This document shows, one piece after another, positions 16,260-26,344 of a stretch of DNA of 64,000 nt (position 1 is its first letter; each line of letters opens with the position of its first letter). Where the stretch lies: the NCBI RefSeq assembly GCF_029589435.1, contig NZ_JARRAG010000002.1, positions 3,658,001 to 3,722,000 on the forward strand. Reading direction: 5' to 3'. The DNA comes from Paludisphaera mucosa (lineage in GTDB: Bacteria; Planctomycetota; Planctomycetia; Isosphaerales; Isosphaeraceae). The notes beneath the pieces were generated by a model. The model had not been told where the DNA came from. It did no database searches and saw nothing but the letters and a program-made list of their open reading frames with translations. Made by a program: the position numbers and the translations under genes.

Positions 16260-17867
16260 TCAGGGGAGGACGCGCATCGCGACCGCCGAGTCGAGGTCGA
16301 GCGACGCGCGGCGGTGGCGGACGATGACGTCGCGATAGTCGCGGACGCGCTCGTTGAAGTCGCGCTGGGCGGCGAGGAATTCGAGGATGTTCGACTCGCC
16401 CCCCTGCCAGCGTCGGAAGGCCGCGTCGCGGACCCGTCGCGAGGCCGGGAGGATCCGCGTCTCGGCCTCGATCATGGCCAGGCGGCTGAGCTCGAACTCG
16501 TTGGCCGCGTCGACGACCTCGTCTTGCACCTGCCGCTCCATCCGGGCGAGCTCCAGGTGGGTCTGGTCGACGTTGAGGTGGGCGCGGGCGATGTTGCCCT
16601 GGTTGCGGTTGTAGAGCGGCATCGGCGCCGTCAGGCCGAAGGCCCACGACGTCGGGCTCTTCACGCCGCTCGGGCGGTTGTCCTGCAGCGTGTAGGGCTG
16701 GCAGAGGAGGTAGAAGTCCGACAGCCGCTCGCGCTGGGCCAGGCGGACGTCGGCGTGGGCCCGCTGGACGCCCAGGCGCATCGCGGCCAGGTCGGGCCGG
16801 CGCTCGAGGGCGAGGGCGACGAGCTGGTCCTCCGGCATCGGCAGCGTGCGTTCGTCGCGGAGCCGGTCCTTGATCTGGATCGAAAGGGCCTGGTCGCGGG
16901 GGACGTCCAGGAGCTGGGCCAGCGTGCGCGTCGTCCGGGTGACCGACAGGGTCGCCTCGCGGACCTGCACCCGCGACGCCTCGTGCTGGGCGCGCAGGGC
17001 GAAGACCGGGTCTTCCGAGATCTGCTTCTTCTCGAGCAGGTCCGCGTTGATGGTCAGGAGCTGGGCGATCCCCTGCTCGTACTTGCGGCTGTATTCGAGC
17101 GTGAGCTTCGCGGCGGCGACGTCGACGAACGACGTGTAGAGGTTGTCGATCTGGCGGCGGACGGCGTCCTGGAACTGGGCCTCGACGGCCCGCTTGGCGA
17201 CGCGGGCGACCTCTTTCCGCATCCGGCGCTTGCCGTTGGCGTCGATCGGATGGGTGATGTTGACGTCGTACTGGGTCTGGCCGCCGGGCCGCGAGGACGA
17301 GTAGTGGCCGTAGGGGACGAGCTGGGCGTCCGCGTAGAAGATCGGGTTGGACCACAGGCCGGCCGTGAGGACGTCGGCCTCGGCCATGGGGATCTCGTAC
17401 TTCATCGCCAGCAGGGTGAGGTTCCGCTGGAGCAGGATCGCGATCGCGTCGTCGATCGAATAGCCTTCCTCGCCGCCGATCGGCACGTCGGCGGCCGGCA
17501 GGTCGAGGGCCCCGTAGGTGGGCACAGACGCCTCGGGGAGCGCGCGGACCCGAAGGTCGGGTTGGCCCTGGATCTCGCCCCGGCCCGAGCGGGGCGTGGC
17601 CGAATCGAGCGGGGCGCGGGTCGCCGACGGCCCCGCCCGGCCGCCGATCACCGGCTCGTCCGCGCCGCCGATCCGGCCCGAGCCCGCGGCCCCCGGCGCG
17701 GGGCCGAGCATGCTGCGCCCCGCGGAGACCCCGGGCGGATCCGGGACGTCGAACTCGGGCGCCTGGCCGCGGGCCGAGGAGGCGGACGCCAGTCCCAGCG
17801 CCCCCAGCACCAGCGCGGATCTCCAACGGCCCGGGGCCGGCCTGCTCGCTTGGATTCCCTGATACAT
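16260..17867 (-). CDS. TolC family outer membrane efflux protein
   Basis: A 535-residue protein with a signal peptide (about residues 1-35, ending 'SARGQA') and a long Pro/Gly-rich linker to about 125. Two outer-membrane efflux protein repeats follow. Family features are 'SIDDAIAILLQRNLTLLAMKYEIPMAEADVLTAGLWSNPIFYADAQ', a first coiled-coil stretch with 'FVDVAAAKLTLEYSRKYEQG', and the second repeat 'LVALALERRPDLAAMRLGVQRAHADVRLAQRERLSDF'. It would form a trimeric outer membrane channel for a tripartite exporter, perhaps of the heavy-metal or CusC kind, but no pump or adaptor genes are adjacent. AGGAG precedes the ATG by about 10 bases. The leader has a GGTATC/GATACC stem (17963-17984). Confidence 0.88.
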   Translation of the reverse strand: MYQGIQASRPAPGRWRSALVLGALGLASASSARGQAPEFDVPDPPGVSAGRSMLGPAPGAAGSGRIGGADEPVIGGRAGPSATRAPLDSATPRSGRGEIQGQPDLRVRALPEASVPTYGALDLPAADVPIGGEEGYSIDDAIAILLQRNLTLLAMKYEIPMAEADVLTAGLWSNPIFYADAQLVPYGHYSSSRPGGQTQYDVNITHPIDANGKRRMRKEVARVAKRAVEAQFQDAVRRQIDNLYTSFVDVAAAKLTLEYSRKYEQGIAQLLTINADLLEKKQISEDPVFALRAQHEASRVQVREATLSVTRTTRTLAQLLDVPRDQALSIQIKDRLRDERTLPMPEDQLVALALERRPDLAAMRLGVQRAHADVRLAQRERLSDFYLLCQPYTLQDNRPSGVKSPTSWAFGLTAPMPLYNRNQGNIARAHLNVDQTHLELARMERQVQDEVVDAANEFELSRLAMIEAETRILPASRRVRDAAFRRWQGGESNILEFLAAQRDFNERVRDYRDVIVRHRRASLDLDSAVAMRVLP

Positions 17868-18056
17868 CCTGGACGAACTCCTGGGACGGCTCCGCCGTCG
17901 ACCGCGCCACGCCGGTTCGCCCCGACCTCGGAGGCCGTGGCACGTCGTCTCGGTTCGTCTCAGGTATCGGACTTCGGAGATACCCCGGTTTAGCGACTTA
18001 TCCCCAACCGCCTTCCCCTCCGGCGGTCTCCCAGGGGTCTTCTTTTACCGCAATCC

Positions 18057-18917
18057 TCAGACCTTGCGCCACCCGCTTCGGCCGAAGATGAGGGTTCCGG
18101 CCAGCCCCAGGCTCATCAGCGCCCATGTCGCCGGCTCGGGGACGGCGGCCGCGGGGGCGAAGGTGGTGAAGTTGTCGAACGCGGCGGTGAGCGGCGTCCG
18201 GGCCTCGCCGTCCAGCGCCCCGACGTCGGTGGTCTCGAAATCGAACCGGAGCGATCGGGCCGCCGAGCCGAGCGAGGTCAGGTCGACCGTCGTCCAGTCG
18301 TCGCGGACGTACCAGTCCCGGGAGTCCTGGCTCGTGTAGTCGGCGAGGGTCACGTCGACCGAGCCGACGACCTGGCCGGAGGCGTCGAGCCCCTCGATGG
18401 AAAGCTTGAACGAATCGCCCAGGCCGAAGGCGCGGGCCCAGCCGTCGCCCTGCGTGATCGCCATGAAGGCGTACAGGGTGTTGGCGACGTCGATCGAGTA
18501 GGCGGACTGCCCCTGGGCCAGGGTGATCGTCGCGTAGTTCGACCGGAAGACGCTCTCCGGGGAGTACGCCACGGCGTAGTTCGACGACCCGCCGGCGCCG
18601 GCCGTCGGGACGGCCAGGTACTGGTTCATGAAGTCGGCGTTCGGGCTGGTCGGCAGGGTCTGGTTCGAGATCGCCCAGCCGTCCCAGTAAGGGCCGAACG
18701 TGTCGTCGTAATGATTGTTGAAGCCGTTGCCGTTGAACGCGAACGAGCCGTCGCCGACCGAGGAGCCGCTGGCGTTGTTGGCGTAGCTCTCCGGGGCGGT
18801 CAGGCCGGGAAAGCCCTCGAAAGTGGTCGTCGTGAGGACGTCGCCGGCGCGGGCGGCGGGCGTCGCCGAAACGAGGGCGACCGCAAGGGTCAGGGCGGGG
18901 GCGATGGCGAGACGCAT
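18057..18917 (-). CDS. PEP-CTERM sorted DUF4465 protein under cobalamin riboswitch control
   Basis: A 286-residue exported protein. The signal peptide is residues 1-24 ('TPAARA'). Residues about 27-255 match DUF4465: 'WDGWAISNQT', 'NQYLAVPTAG', 'ANTLYAFMAITQGDGWARAFG', 'DSFKLSIEGLDASG', 'LADYTSQD' and 'DWTTVDLTSLGSA...LRFDFETTDVG'. The C-terminus has a PEP-CTERM signal: 'VPEPATWALMSLGLAG' then a basic end, 'GRSGWRKV'. This predicts exosortase processing and envelope anchoring. A cobalamin riboswitch (19065-19249) lies upstream on the same strand with no other gene between them, so expression should fall when B12 is plentiful. In Bacteroidetes, DUF4465 proteins (BtuH, from memory) bind cobamides at the cell surface; an equivalent role here is inference. 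Confidence 0.85.
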   Translation of the reverse strand: MRLAIAPALTLAVALVSATPAARAGDVLTTTTFEGFPGLTAPESYANNASGSSVGDGSFAFNGNGFNNHYDDTFGPYWDGWAISNQTLPTSPNADFMNQYLAVPTAGAGGSSNYAVAYSPESVFRSNYATITLAQGQSAYSIDVANTLYAFMAITQGDGWARAFGLGDSFKLSIEGLDASGQVVGSVDVTLADYTSQDSRDWYVRDDWTTVDLTSLGSAARSLRFDFETTDVGALDGEARTPLTAAFDNFTTFAPAAAVPEPATWALMSLGLAGTLIFGRSGWRKV

Positions 18918-19064
18918 GGGCGGGACTCCAGGGAGGTGACGCGCGCGGGCGGTGGGCCCGCGCGGGGATGGGATGTCGTCGTTTCCGGTGAGTCGCTGGG
19001 AGCAGGTCGCCTGCGTACGCGCTCGCCCGGATGCTCGCGGCCGAAGCATCCCAAGCAAAATGGG

Positions 19065-19249
19065 CTCGACGGGCAGGTCTTCTGGCTCACGGCCTGGCGT
19101 CGAGCGGCCTTCCCACCTCGCGGCAGTGGCCCTGCGGCTCGCGCTTTTCGGCCGTTTACAGCGGCGGCCCCGCGCCGGAATCGCACCGGCTTCCCTATTC
19201 TTCCCGTTCTCGAAGGCCGGCCGAAGCCGACCCCGGGACTCCCGTCGAG
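19065..19249 (-). ncRNA. Cobalamin riboswitch upstream of DUF4465 gene
   Basis: Read on the minus strand, the element has the closing stem P1, CTCGACGGG (19241-19249) pairing with CCCGTCGAG (19065-19073), a perfect 9 bp. The core GGGAAGCCGGTG and a CCGCCGCTGTAAACGG-type segment follow. The conserved B12 box AGCCAGAAGACCTGCC (19072-19087) is just before the P1 3' arm. After it come a GGATGCT/AGCATCC hairpin and a GC-rich hairpin before the gene start, which may be the expression platform. The remainder of 18918-19474 shows no coding sequence. Confidence 0.93.
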
Positions 19250-19474
19250 GAGGTCGATTAGAGCATCGCGGCGTGCGAGGCGTCAAGCGGCGCGTCGGCG
19301 GCGCGGCGGAGGTCCTTCGGCCGATCGCCGATTGGACTTGAGCCGAATTTCGGTGTCTGCTAGGTTTCCGCCAGATGATCGGGCCGAGGCGTCGGGTCGG
19401 CGGCTTCGCGTCCGCGGCCCGCCGATCGCCTCGCCGTCCGGATCCCGCCCCAACCGGCAAGGAGGCCTCGTGGC

Positions 19475-20743
19475 ATGGATCGCCGCACCGCTCTGATGCT
19501 GACGACGCTGCTGGGCGCCCTCGCGCCGTCGAGGCTCCTGGGGCAGGAGCCGAAGCGGCGCGAGCCGAAGCCGAAGCCCCGCGAAGACCCCGACTTCCGC
19601 CCCGCCGGCACCGCCGAGGCCGAGGCCCAGGCGTCGCGGCGGACCGCCCTCGACGCCGACGAGCCCCAGCCCGCGGGCTTCGTCAACGAGCCCGGCTTCC
19701 AGTGGCGAAGCTTCCCGATCACGCGCTACACGCAGGCCGCCCTGGAGCAGAAGGTCCCCCAGAAGGCGATCCTCGACTGGATCTTCCGCCGCACCGGGAC
19801 CGCCGACTGGCACGGCGAGAAGACCGCCGTCCTGACCGCGAGCAAGACCGAGCTGCGGGCGTACAACAGCCCCGAGGTCCTCGACCAGGTGGACAGCGTC
19901 GTCGAGCGGTTCACCGACGCGCTCGAGGACGTGCTCTCGCTGCACATCCAGGTCGTCGCGGCCGTCGACACCCGCTGGCGGCACGCCGTCTACTGGAGGC
20001 TGGAGCCGGTCGGCAGCGGCCCCCAGGGGCAGCAGATCTGGACCCTCGCCATGGACGACGCCGCCCACGTCCTGGCGCAGATGCAGATGCAGCAGGGGTT
20101 CCGCCGTCTGGTCGATCAGAAGGTCGAGGTCGTCAACGGCCAGACCCTGACCGTCCGCACGTTCGAGCCCCGGACCTACTCCGGCGGCATCCAGCGCGAG
20201 AGCGCGGCGGGGACCGGCTTCCAGCCCAAGGCCGACAAGCTCGAGGAGTCGATCGTCCTGCGGATGAGCCCCCTGCTCACCCACGAGGGCGACGCCGCCG
20301 ACGCCGCGGTCGACCTGACCGTCAACTCGGTGCAGGCGTTCCAGCGCACCAAGATCATCGCCCCCCGCGAGGTCGGCTCCAGCGAGATGTCGATCGACGT
20401 CCCCGTCGCCTACCAGACCCGGCTGGACCAGACCATCAAGAACTGGCCGCTGGGCCAGACGCTGCTGCTCAGCGGCGGCATCCACCCCGGCGTGATCGAC
20501 AAGAAGGGCGGCTGGCTGGGCACCCCGCTGGGCGCCCCCAGCAGCACCGAGGTCCTCGTCTTCCTCGACATCGCCGTCGCCAGCCGCGCCAAGTCGAGCG
20601 CCCGCGGCGACGCCGCCAAGACGACCCTCGAGGGCGCCGACGCGGACGCCGAGGCCGACGCCCCCAGGCCGAAGTCCGCCAAGGCCCCCAAGGCCGGCAG
20701 CCGCGCCGTCCGCGGCCCCGACCTGGACCCCGAGGATCCCTGA
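19475..20743 (+). CDS. Secretin-like (type II/III secretion domain) exported protein
   Basis: A 422-residue protein with a signal peptide (about 1-22) and a charged Pro-rich segment. 'VLTASKTELRAYNSPEVLDQVDSVVERFTDA' (about 125-155) resembles a secretin N-domain. Later, 'ESIVLRMSPLLTHEGDAADAAVDLTVNSVQAF' and 'NWPLGQTLLLSGGIHPG' resemble parts of the secretin C-domain found in GspD/PilQ. A full beta-barrel secretin is normally longer, and the tail here is a Lys/Ala-rich disordered stretch. It may be a secretin-derived envelope protein rather than a channel. AGGAGG lies about 10 bases before the ATG. No other secretion genes are nearby. Confidence 0.65.
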   Translation: MDRRTALMLTTLLGALAPSRLLGQEPKRREPKPKPREDPDFRPAGTAEAEAQASRRTALDADEPQPAGFVNEPGFQWRSFPITRYTQAALEQKVPQKAILDWIFRRTGTADWHGEKTAVLTASKTELRAYNSPEVLDQVDSVVERFTDALEDVLSLHIQVVAAVDTRWRHAVYWRLEPVGSGPQGQQIWTLAMDDAAHVLAQMQMQQGFRRLVDQKVEVVNGQTLTVRTFEPRTYSGGIQRESAAGTGFQPKADKLEESIVLRMSPLLTHEGDAADAAVDLTVNSVQAFQRTKIIAPREVGSSEMSIDVPVAYQTRLDQTIKNWPLGQTLLLSGGIHPGVIDKKGGWLGTPLGAPSSTEVLVFLDIAVASRAKSSARGDAAKTTLEGADADAEADAPRPKSAKAPKAGSRAVRGPDLDPEDP

Positions 20744-20915
20744 TCGCGGCGGCCCGGCCGGATTCCGGCTTCCTTTGTTTCCGACGTCTGGCGTATCATG
20801 ACCGCCAGATCATCCTTAGCGACGATCCGCGGCGGCGGCCCGCAGGGGCCTTCGGGAGGCGAGGAGCGCCCCCGAGCCGATCGCGGCGGACTCGACCCAG
20901 GAGGCTTGCATCGCG

Positions 20916-21797
20916 ATGTTCGACCCCTCTTCCGCCGCGCCTTCGAGGCTGGCCGACGCCGATCCGCACGAAGGCGGCGGCCCGAACTTCCCGCTCGACG
21001 AGGAACGCCGCGACTGGTTGCTGAGCAACCTCGGCGAGACCTTCTGCCGCAAGATCGGCGTCTACCGGATCCCGCCCGACTTCCTGCTCTCGGTCGTCAT
21101 CCCGGTCTACAACGAGCACAAGACGATCCACGAGATCCTCCGCCGGGTCCGGGCCGTCCCCATCCGCAAGCAGATCATCCTGGTCGACGACTGCTCCCGG
21201 GACGGCACCGCCGACGTCCTCCGCGAGCTGGCCAAGGCCGACGACGACCTCGTCGTCGCCTTCCACCAGGTCAACCAGGGCAAGGGCGCGGCGCTGCGCA
21301 CCGGCTTCAAGCACGCCACCGGCGACGTCGTGATCATCCAGGACGCCGACCTCGAATACGAGCCCGAGCAATATCCCGAACTGCTCCAGCCGATCATCGA
21401 GGGCAGGGCCGACGTCGTCTTCGGCTCGCGGTTCGTCGGCGAGACCCACCGCGTGCTCTACTTCTGGCACTCGGTCGGCAACAAGGTCCTGACCCTGCTG
21501 TCGAACATGTTCACGAATCTGAACCTGACCGACATGGAGGTCTGCTACAAGCTCTTCAAGCGCGAGATCATCCAGAGCATCCCCCTGAAGAGCGACCGGT
21601 TCGGCTTCGAGCCCGAGGTCACCGCCAAGGTCGCCCGCTACCGCATGAAGGACGAGAACGGCCAGGAACGCGCCTGCCGGATCTACGAGATCCCCGTGTC
21701 GTACCACGGGCGAACCTACCGCGAGGGGAAGAAGATCGGCGTCAAGGACGGCTTCCAGGCGCTCTACTGCATCGTCCGCTACGCCTTCGGCGACTGA
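20916..21797 (+). CDS. Glycosyltransferase family 2 (dolichol-phosphate mannosyltransferase-like)
   Basis: A 293-residue cytosolic or membrane-associated glycosyltransferase. The GT-A fold is visible from about residue 58: '[19 protein letters not shown]', '[16 protein letters not shown]', '[36 protein letters not shown]' with the D-A-D metal site, and 'VVFGSRFVG'. It lacks C-terminal membrane helices, as in DPM1-type enzymes that load a sugar onto a polyprenyl phosphate. Donor and acceptor are unknown. AGGAGG precedes the ATG. The methyltransferase gene starts 6 bases after its stop, which suggests an operon. Confidence 0.9.
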   Translation: MFDPSSAAPSRLADADPHEGGGPNFPLDEERRDWLLSNLGETFCRKIGVYRIPPDFLLSVVIPVYNEHKTIHEILRRVRAVPIRKQIILVDDCSRDGTADVLRELAKADDDLVVAFHQVNQGKGAALRTGFKHATGDVVIIQDADLEYEPEQYPELLQPIIEGRADVVFGSRFVGETHRVLYFWHSVGNKVLTLLSNMFTNLNLTDMEVCYKLFKREIIQSIPLKSDRFGFEPEVTAKVARYRMKDENGQERACRIYEIPVSYHGRTYREGKKIGVKDGFQALYCIVRYAFGD

Positions 21798-21803
21798 GGC
21801 ACC

Positions 21804-22610
21804 ATGACGAACGCGACCGGTCGACTCCTCGCGGCCATCCTCTGCGCCTGGCTCGCCGCCGCTCGCGCGCAGGCCCAGCAACCCGCCCCGACGCCGCCCG
21901 GCGACGCGAAGCCGCAGGAGAAGCCGAAGGCCAAGCCCGCGCGCCGCGACCGGCCCGGCTTCTACATGGGCCGGCCGATCGCCGACGTCATGTCGTGGGA
22001 GGGCGTCGAGTGGCTCTTCCGCGAGACCCGCGTCGAGGAGGAGCAGCCCGAGGCGATGCTCGACGCCCTGGAGATCGCCCCCGGGATGACCGTCGCCGAC
22101 GTCGGCGCCGGCGCGGGCTACCACAGCCTGCGGCTTGCGAAGCGCGTCGGCGAAGCGGGCGTCGTCCTGGCCACCGACGTCCAGCGCCAGATGCTCACCA
22201 TGCTCCGCGACAACGCCAAGGCCGCCGGCGTCCGCAACATCCGCCCCCTGCTCTGCACCCAGCGCGACACCAAGCTCCCCGCCGGCGAGGTCGACCTGAT
22301 CCTGATGGTCGACGTCTACCACGAGTGCTCAAGCCCGGAGGCCCTCCTCGACGGCATGCTCGCCGCGCTCAAGCCCGGCGGCCGGCTCGTCCTGGTGGAG
22401 TTCCGCGGCGAGGACCCCGAGGTCCCCATCAAGCCCGAGCACAAGATGACCCTCGAACAGGTCCGCCGCGAGGTCGAGCCCCGCGGCTTCACCTTCAAGA
22501 CCTCCCACGAGTTCCTCCCCTGGCAGCACGTCATCGTCTTCGAGAAGCCCGCCGAACCGAAGCCCGCCGAGCCCAAACCCTCCAGCGAAGCGAAGCCGTC
22601 CGCCCCCTGA
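21804..22610 (+). CDS. Class I SAM methyltransferase with signal peptide
   Basis: A 268-residue protein with an N-terminal signal peptide ('LLAAILCAWLAAARAQAQ', about residues 8-25). A complete class I methyltransferase core follows: motif I 'MTVADVGAGAGYHSLRLAKRVG' (about 93-114), 'VVLATDVQRQML', 'VDLILMVDVYHEC' and 'LKPGGRLVLVEF'. The tail is Lys/Pro/Glu-rich with 'AEPKPAEPKP' repeats. Export is odd because S-adenosylmethionine is cytosolic; proteins of this kind recur in planctomycetes, but the role is unknown. Only 6 bases separate it from the GT2 gene. Confidence 0.85.
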   Translation: MTNATGRLLAAILCAWLAAARAQAQQPAPTPPGDAKPQEKPKAKPARRDRPGFYMGRPIADVMSWEGVEWLFRETRVEEEQPEAMLDALEIAPGMTVADVGAGAGYHSLRLAKRVGEAGVVLATDVQRQMLTMLRDNAKAAGVRNIRPLLCTQRDTKLPAGEVDLILMVDVYHECSSPEALLDGMLAALKPGGRLVLVEFRGEDPEVPIKPEHKMTLEQVRREVEPRGFTFKTSHEFLPWQHVIVFEKPAEPKPAEPKPSSEAKPSAP

Positions 22611-22943
22611 CCCGATCCCTCAGGGGCCGCCGAACCCTGGCGGCGCTCCAACCCAAAAAATCGGCTCCGCTCGTCCCGGGCGACCAACAGACCCATACAA
22701 CCTAAACCCTATTGCTATTGGGGTTTAAGGTCGAAAAACGGCCTCCGGGATTGGCTTCGGTCGTCGATATTTTTTTCTGCGAGCCGCCTTCCATCGCTCA
22801 CCCCGGATCCTCACGGGGCGGTGCCGCGCGCACCATCCCTGTAGAGATCATGGGCCAGCCTCGGCGATTGCGAACGCCCCTTGGTCTTCAGACCGCCGGA
22901 ATCTCCTCGGCGGCCGATGCCCCGGAGGGATGATCGGGAGAGG
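22611..22943. other. Non-coding gap with a TAAACCC/GGGTTTA hairpin
   Basis: No convincing gene is present. An AT-richer patch contains TAAACCC (22703-22709) and GGGTTTA (22721-22727) around an 11-base loop, extended by CC/GG pairs with one bulge. It lies about 90 bases after the methyltransferase stop and may be its terminator region. The rest holds nothing I can name. Confidence 0.4.
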
Positions 22944-23660
22944 TCAGGCCGTCCGATCGTCGTCGCGGCTGCCGCGTCCCACCGCGCCGCTGCGGATGAG
23001 GAAGTACACCAACTGCGAGACGCCCGTCAGGGTGGCGGCGACGTAGGTCATTGCGGCCGCGTTCAGGACCTTACCGACGACGACGTCTTCCTCGGGCGAG
23101 ATCAAGCCCGATTGCTGGAGCATGGTCCGGGCGCGTCGGCTGGCGTTGAACTCGACGGGCAGGTTCACGACCTGGAACAGCACGGCCAGCGAGAAGAGGC
23201 CGATGGCGATGTACATGAGCGCCGGCCATTGCAGCGCGACGCCGCCGATCAGCAGCATCATCGAGGCGTTCGAGCCCAGGCCCGCGAGCGGGACCATCAG
23301 GTTGCGGACCACCAGCAGGGGATAATGGGTCGCGTCCTGGATCGCGTGCCCGGCCTCGTGCGCGGCGACGCCGACGGCCGCGAGCGAGTCTTCCTGGAAG
23401 TTCCCCGACGAGAGCCGGAGGACCTTGTGCGAGGGGTCGTAGTGGTCGGTCAACTGGCCGGCGACGGGTTCGATCGTCACCCCCTGGACGCCCCCCTCCC
23501 GCATCACCATCTCCGCGGCCTGCGCGCCGGTCACCCCCGACGACGCGCGATACCGCGACCCCTCGCGGTACGCCGTCACGATGCGGGTCTGGGCCCATCC
23601 CGCCAGCGCGAGGGCCGGCATCACCAGGAGCAGGTACAGGGGATCGGCGCCGAAGAACAT
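22944..23660 (-). CDS. Membrane zinc metallopeptidase (YugP family)
   Basis: A 238-residue membrane protein of the neutral zinc metallopeptidase_2 family (YugP-like). A hydrophobic helix starts at residue 8. The zinc site HEAGH is at about 101-105 within 'SLAAVGVAAHEAGHAIQDATHYPLLVVRN'. 'HYDPSHKVLRLSSGNF' precedes it, as usual for the family. Two more membrane helices follow at about 125-165 and one near 205-225, with 'PVEFNASRRA' between them. It probably degrades or processes membrane proteins, but no substrate is known. The start at 23660 gives the family's usual short N-terminus. Confidence 0.9.
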   Translation of the reverse strand: MFFGADPLYLLLVMPALALAGWAQTRIVTAYREGSRYRASSGVTGAQAAEMVMREGGVQGVTIEPVAGQLTDHYDPSHKVLRLSSGNFQEDSLAAVGVAAHEAGHAIQDATHYPLLVVRNLMVPLAGLGSNASMMLLIGGVALQWPALMYIAIGLFSLAVLFQVVNLPVEFNASRRARTMLQQSGLISPEEDVVVGKVLNAAAMTYVAATLTGVSQLVYFLIRSGAVGRGSRDDDRTA

Positions 23661-23803
23661 GGGGGCGGTTCCTGTGGTGGGGCCTGACTCGACGTCGTCT
23701 CGGGGCGGGCCGACCATCCGGCCCGCCCCGTGACTTCACGCAAATCATAGTCCAGCCACAGGCGCATTCCCACGGTCCGCCGGGTCCACGGACCGGGCGA
23801 GGC

Positions 23804-24697
<894 letters not shown>

Positions 24698-24733
24698 GCG
24701 TCTCGTCCTCCGTCTCGTCTCAATCCGGGAAAG

Positions 24734-24747
24734 GGTGGTCGACCACC
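24734..24747. promoter_or_regulatory. 14-bp palindrome upstream of the dienelactone hydrolase gene
   Basis: GGTGGTCGACCACC is a perfect palindrome 36 bases upstream of the hydrolase start codon, a good position for a dimeric repressor site. The rest of 24698-25226 has no gene. Its last 190 bases become AT-rich (about 25035-25095) and probably hold the promoter for the DUF1559 gene. Confidence 0.4.
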
Positions 24748-25226
24748 GCCATCATAACGGCGTCGGGAAGCCCTCGCGCGGAGGCGCCATGGTAATTCCG
24801 CCGCGGGCCCCGGTCCAGCGCCCCGCCCGGCGGAGCGATTCCTCCATCCGATCGGCCCGAGCTCGGACGCCGCGGCCGCGCCGGACGCGTCGGCCGATGA
24901 TACGTGGACGCCTGGATTCGTCCGTCCGTCGCGTCGAGGCCGTCCCGAGGCCGAATTTCGAGGAATTCCGCCCGCGAGGGCCCCGCCGGACGCTGCCGGG
25001 CCTCGGGGCCGTCCCGGGGCGTCGGCGTGACGCGATTTCTTAGTTCGAATGCATGAAAGCTCAATTCCATTCCTGCTCGACGATTGTTTAACTTGTGCTC
25101 ACCCAACCGTGTAGAGCCGACCGCGCCTCTCCCGACGCGCCCTCCCTGCCGGCGTCCACAACGCCCCGGGCGCATCGTCGCCGAACCGAACCCTTGCACC
25201 TCAACAGGTTCCCAGGAGATTCGACC

Positions 25227-26309
25227 ATGCGCCGGAGATGCGGTTTCACCCTGATCGAGCTGCTGGTGGTCATCGCGATCATCGCGGTCCTCATCGCCCT
25301 GCTCCTGCCCGCCGTCCAGTCGGCGCGCGAGGCGGCCCGACGGGCCCAGTGCGTCAACAACCTGAAGCAGCTGGGCCTGGCGGCCCAGAACTACCTCTCG
25401 ACGTACGACTGCATGCCGATGCAGTGCAACTACAACACGGCCGAGACGGTGGACCAGGGCTTCTCCTGGTCGTGGACGGTCGCCCTGCTGCCCCAGTTCG
25501 AGCAGGGGGCCCTGTACGACGCGATGAACTTCGGGCTCGGCAACTTCGGCCTCCACGCCACGACGGCCGGCTACACCCAGGTCGGCTCGCTCCTCTGCCC
25601 TTCCGAGTCGATCGGCCAGCGCCCGGGGTATCCCTGGGGGACGAGCAGCTACGTCGGCAACTTCGGCGGCCCAGGGCAGCTCTCGGCCTACAGCGGCACG
25701 ATCGTGCCCCCCAAGGACCTGGCGCTCAACGGCGGGATCGGGACGAAGGGCTGGGGCGGCGGCGCGGGGATCGTCCGGATCGCCTCGATCACCGACGGCA
25801 CCTCGAACACGGCCGTCTTCAGCGAACACCTGATCGGCCTGGGGTCGCAGCCCGTCCTGGTCGCGACGATGACCCCCGGCTCCAAGGACGCCAAGCGGGT
25901 GATCTTCCCGGGCGTCGACAACTCGGGCGTCGGCTCGGGGGTCGACGGCGCGACGAAGGCGGCCCAGGCCTGCATGTCGCTGCCCGCCACGACGACGGCC
26001 AATCCCACGGCCTCGTCGTACCTCGGCTTCAACTGGATGGCGGCCTACCCGACCCACGTCGCGCTCGTGAACTACATGCACGTCGCCCGCCCCAACAGCC
26101 TGCATTGCGGCAACTCGGGCGACATCTCATACGTCCAGTTCGTCGGCCCCACGGGCTCGGCCGCGGCGAACAGCAACCACTCCGGCGGCGTGAACGTCGC
26201 CCTGTCCGACGGCTCCGTCCGGTTCGTCAAGGACTCGATCAGCCTCCCCGCGTGGTGGGCGCTCGGCACGCGTTCGGGCGGCGAGGTCTTGAGCGCCGAC
26301 TCCTACTGA
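25227..26309 (+). CDS. DUF1559 prepilin-like protein
   Basis: A 360-residue type II/IV pseudopilin-like protein of the DUF1559 family, which is greatly expanded in planctomycetes. The N-terminus has the prepilin peptidase site and helix '[35 protein letters not shown]' (cleavage after the Gly at about residue 6). The C-terminal 'H-x-G-G-x-N-V-A-x-x-D-G-S-V-R-F' motif is present as '[24 protein letters not shown]'. It is probably assembled in the envelope by a pilus-like system; individual functions are unknown. AGGAGA precedes the ATG, and the frame upstream of 25227 does not look coding. A small lipoprotein gene follows after 35 bases. Confidence 0.92.
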   Translation: MRRRCGFTLIELLVVIAIIAVLIALLLPAVQSAREAARRAQCVNNLKQLGLAAQNYLSTYDCMPMQCNYNTAETVDQGFSWSWTVALLPQFEQGALYDAMNFGLGNFGLHATTAGYTQVGSLLCPSESIGQRPGYPWGTSSYVGNFGGPGQLSAYSGTIVPPKDLALNGGIGTKGWGGGAGIVRIASITDGTSNTAVFSEHLIGLGSQPVLVATMTPGSKDAKRVIFPGVDNSGVGSGVDGATKAAQACMSLPATTTANPTASSYLGFNWMAAYPTHVALVNYMHVARPNSLHCGNSGDISYVQFVGPTGSAAANSNHSGGVNVALSDGSVRFVKDSISLPAWWALGTRSGGEVLSADSY

Positions 26310-26344
26310 TCCAGGATGAGTCACCGACGGAGGACGACCCGACC

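Noticed and set aside
15505-17943. 812-codon minus-strand frame covering both the surface-protein and TolC genes
   Set aside because: Only its last 225 codons look like protein. The upstream part is the TolC gene read in a wrong frame.
22712-22933. 73-codon open frame in the gap after the methyltransferase gene
   Set aside because: It lacks a ribosome-binding site, overlaps a hairpin and shows no protein-like pattern.
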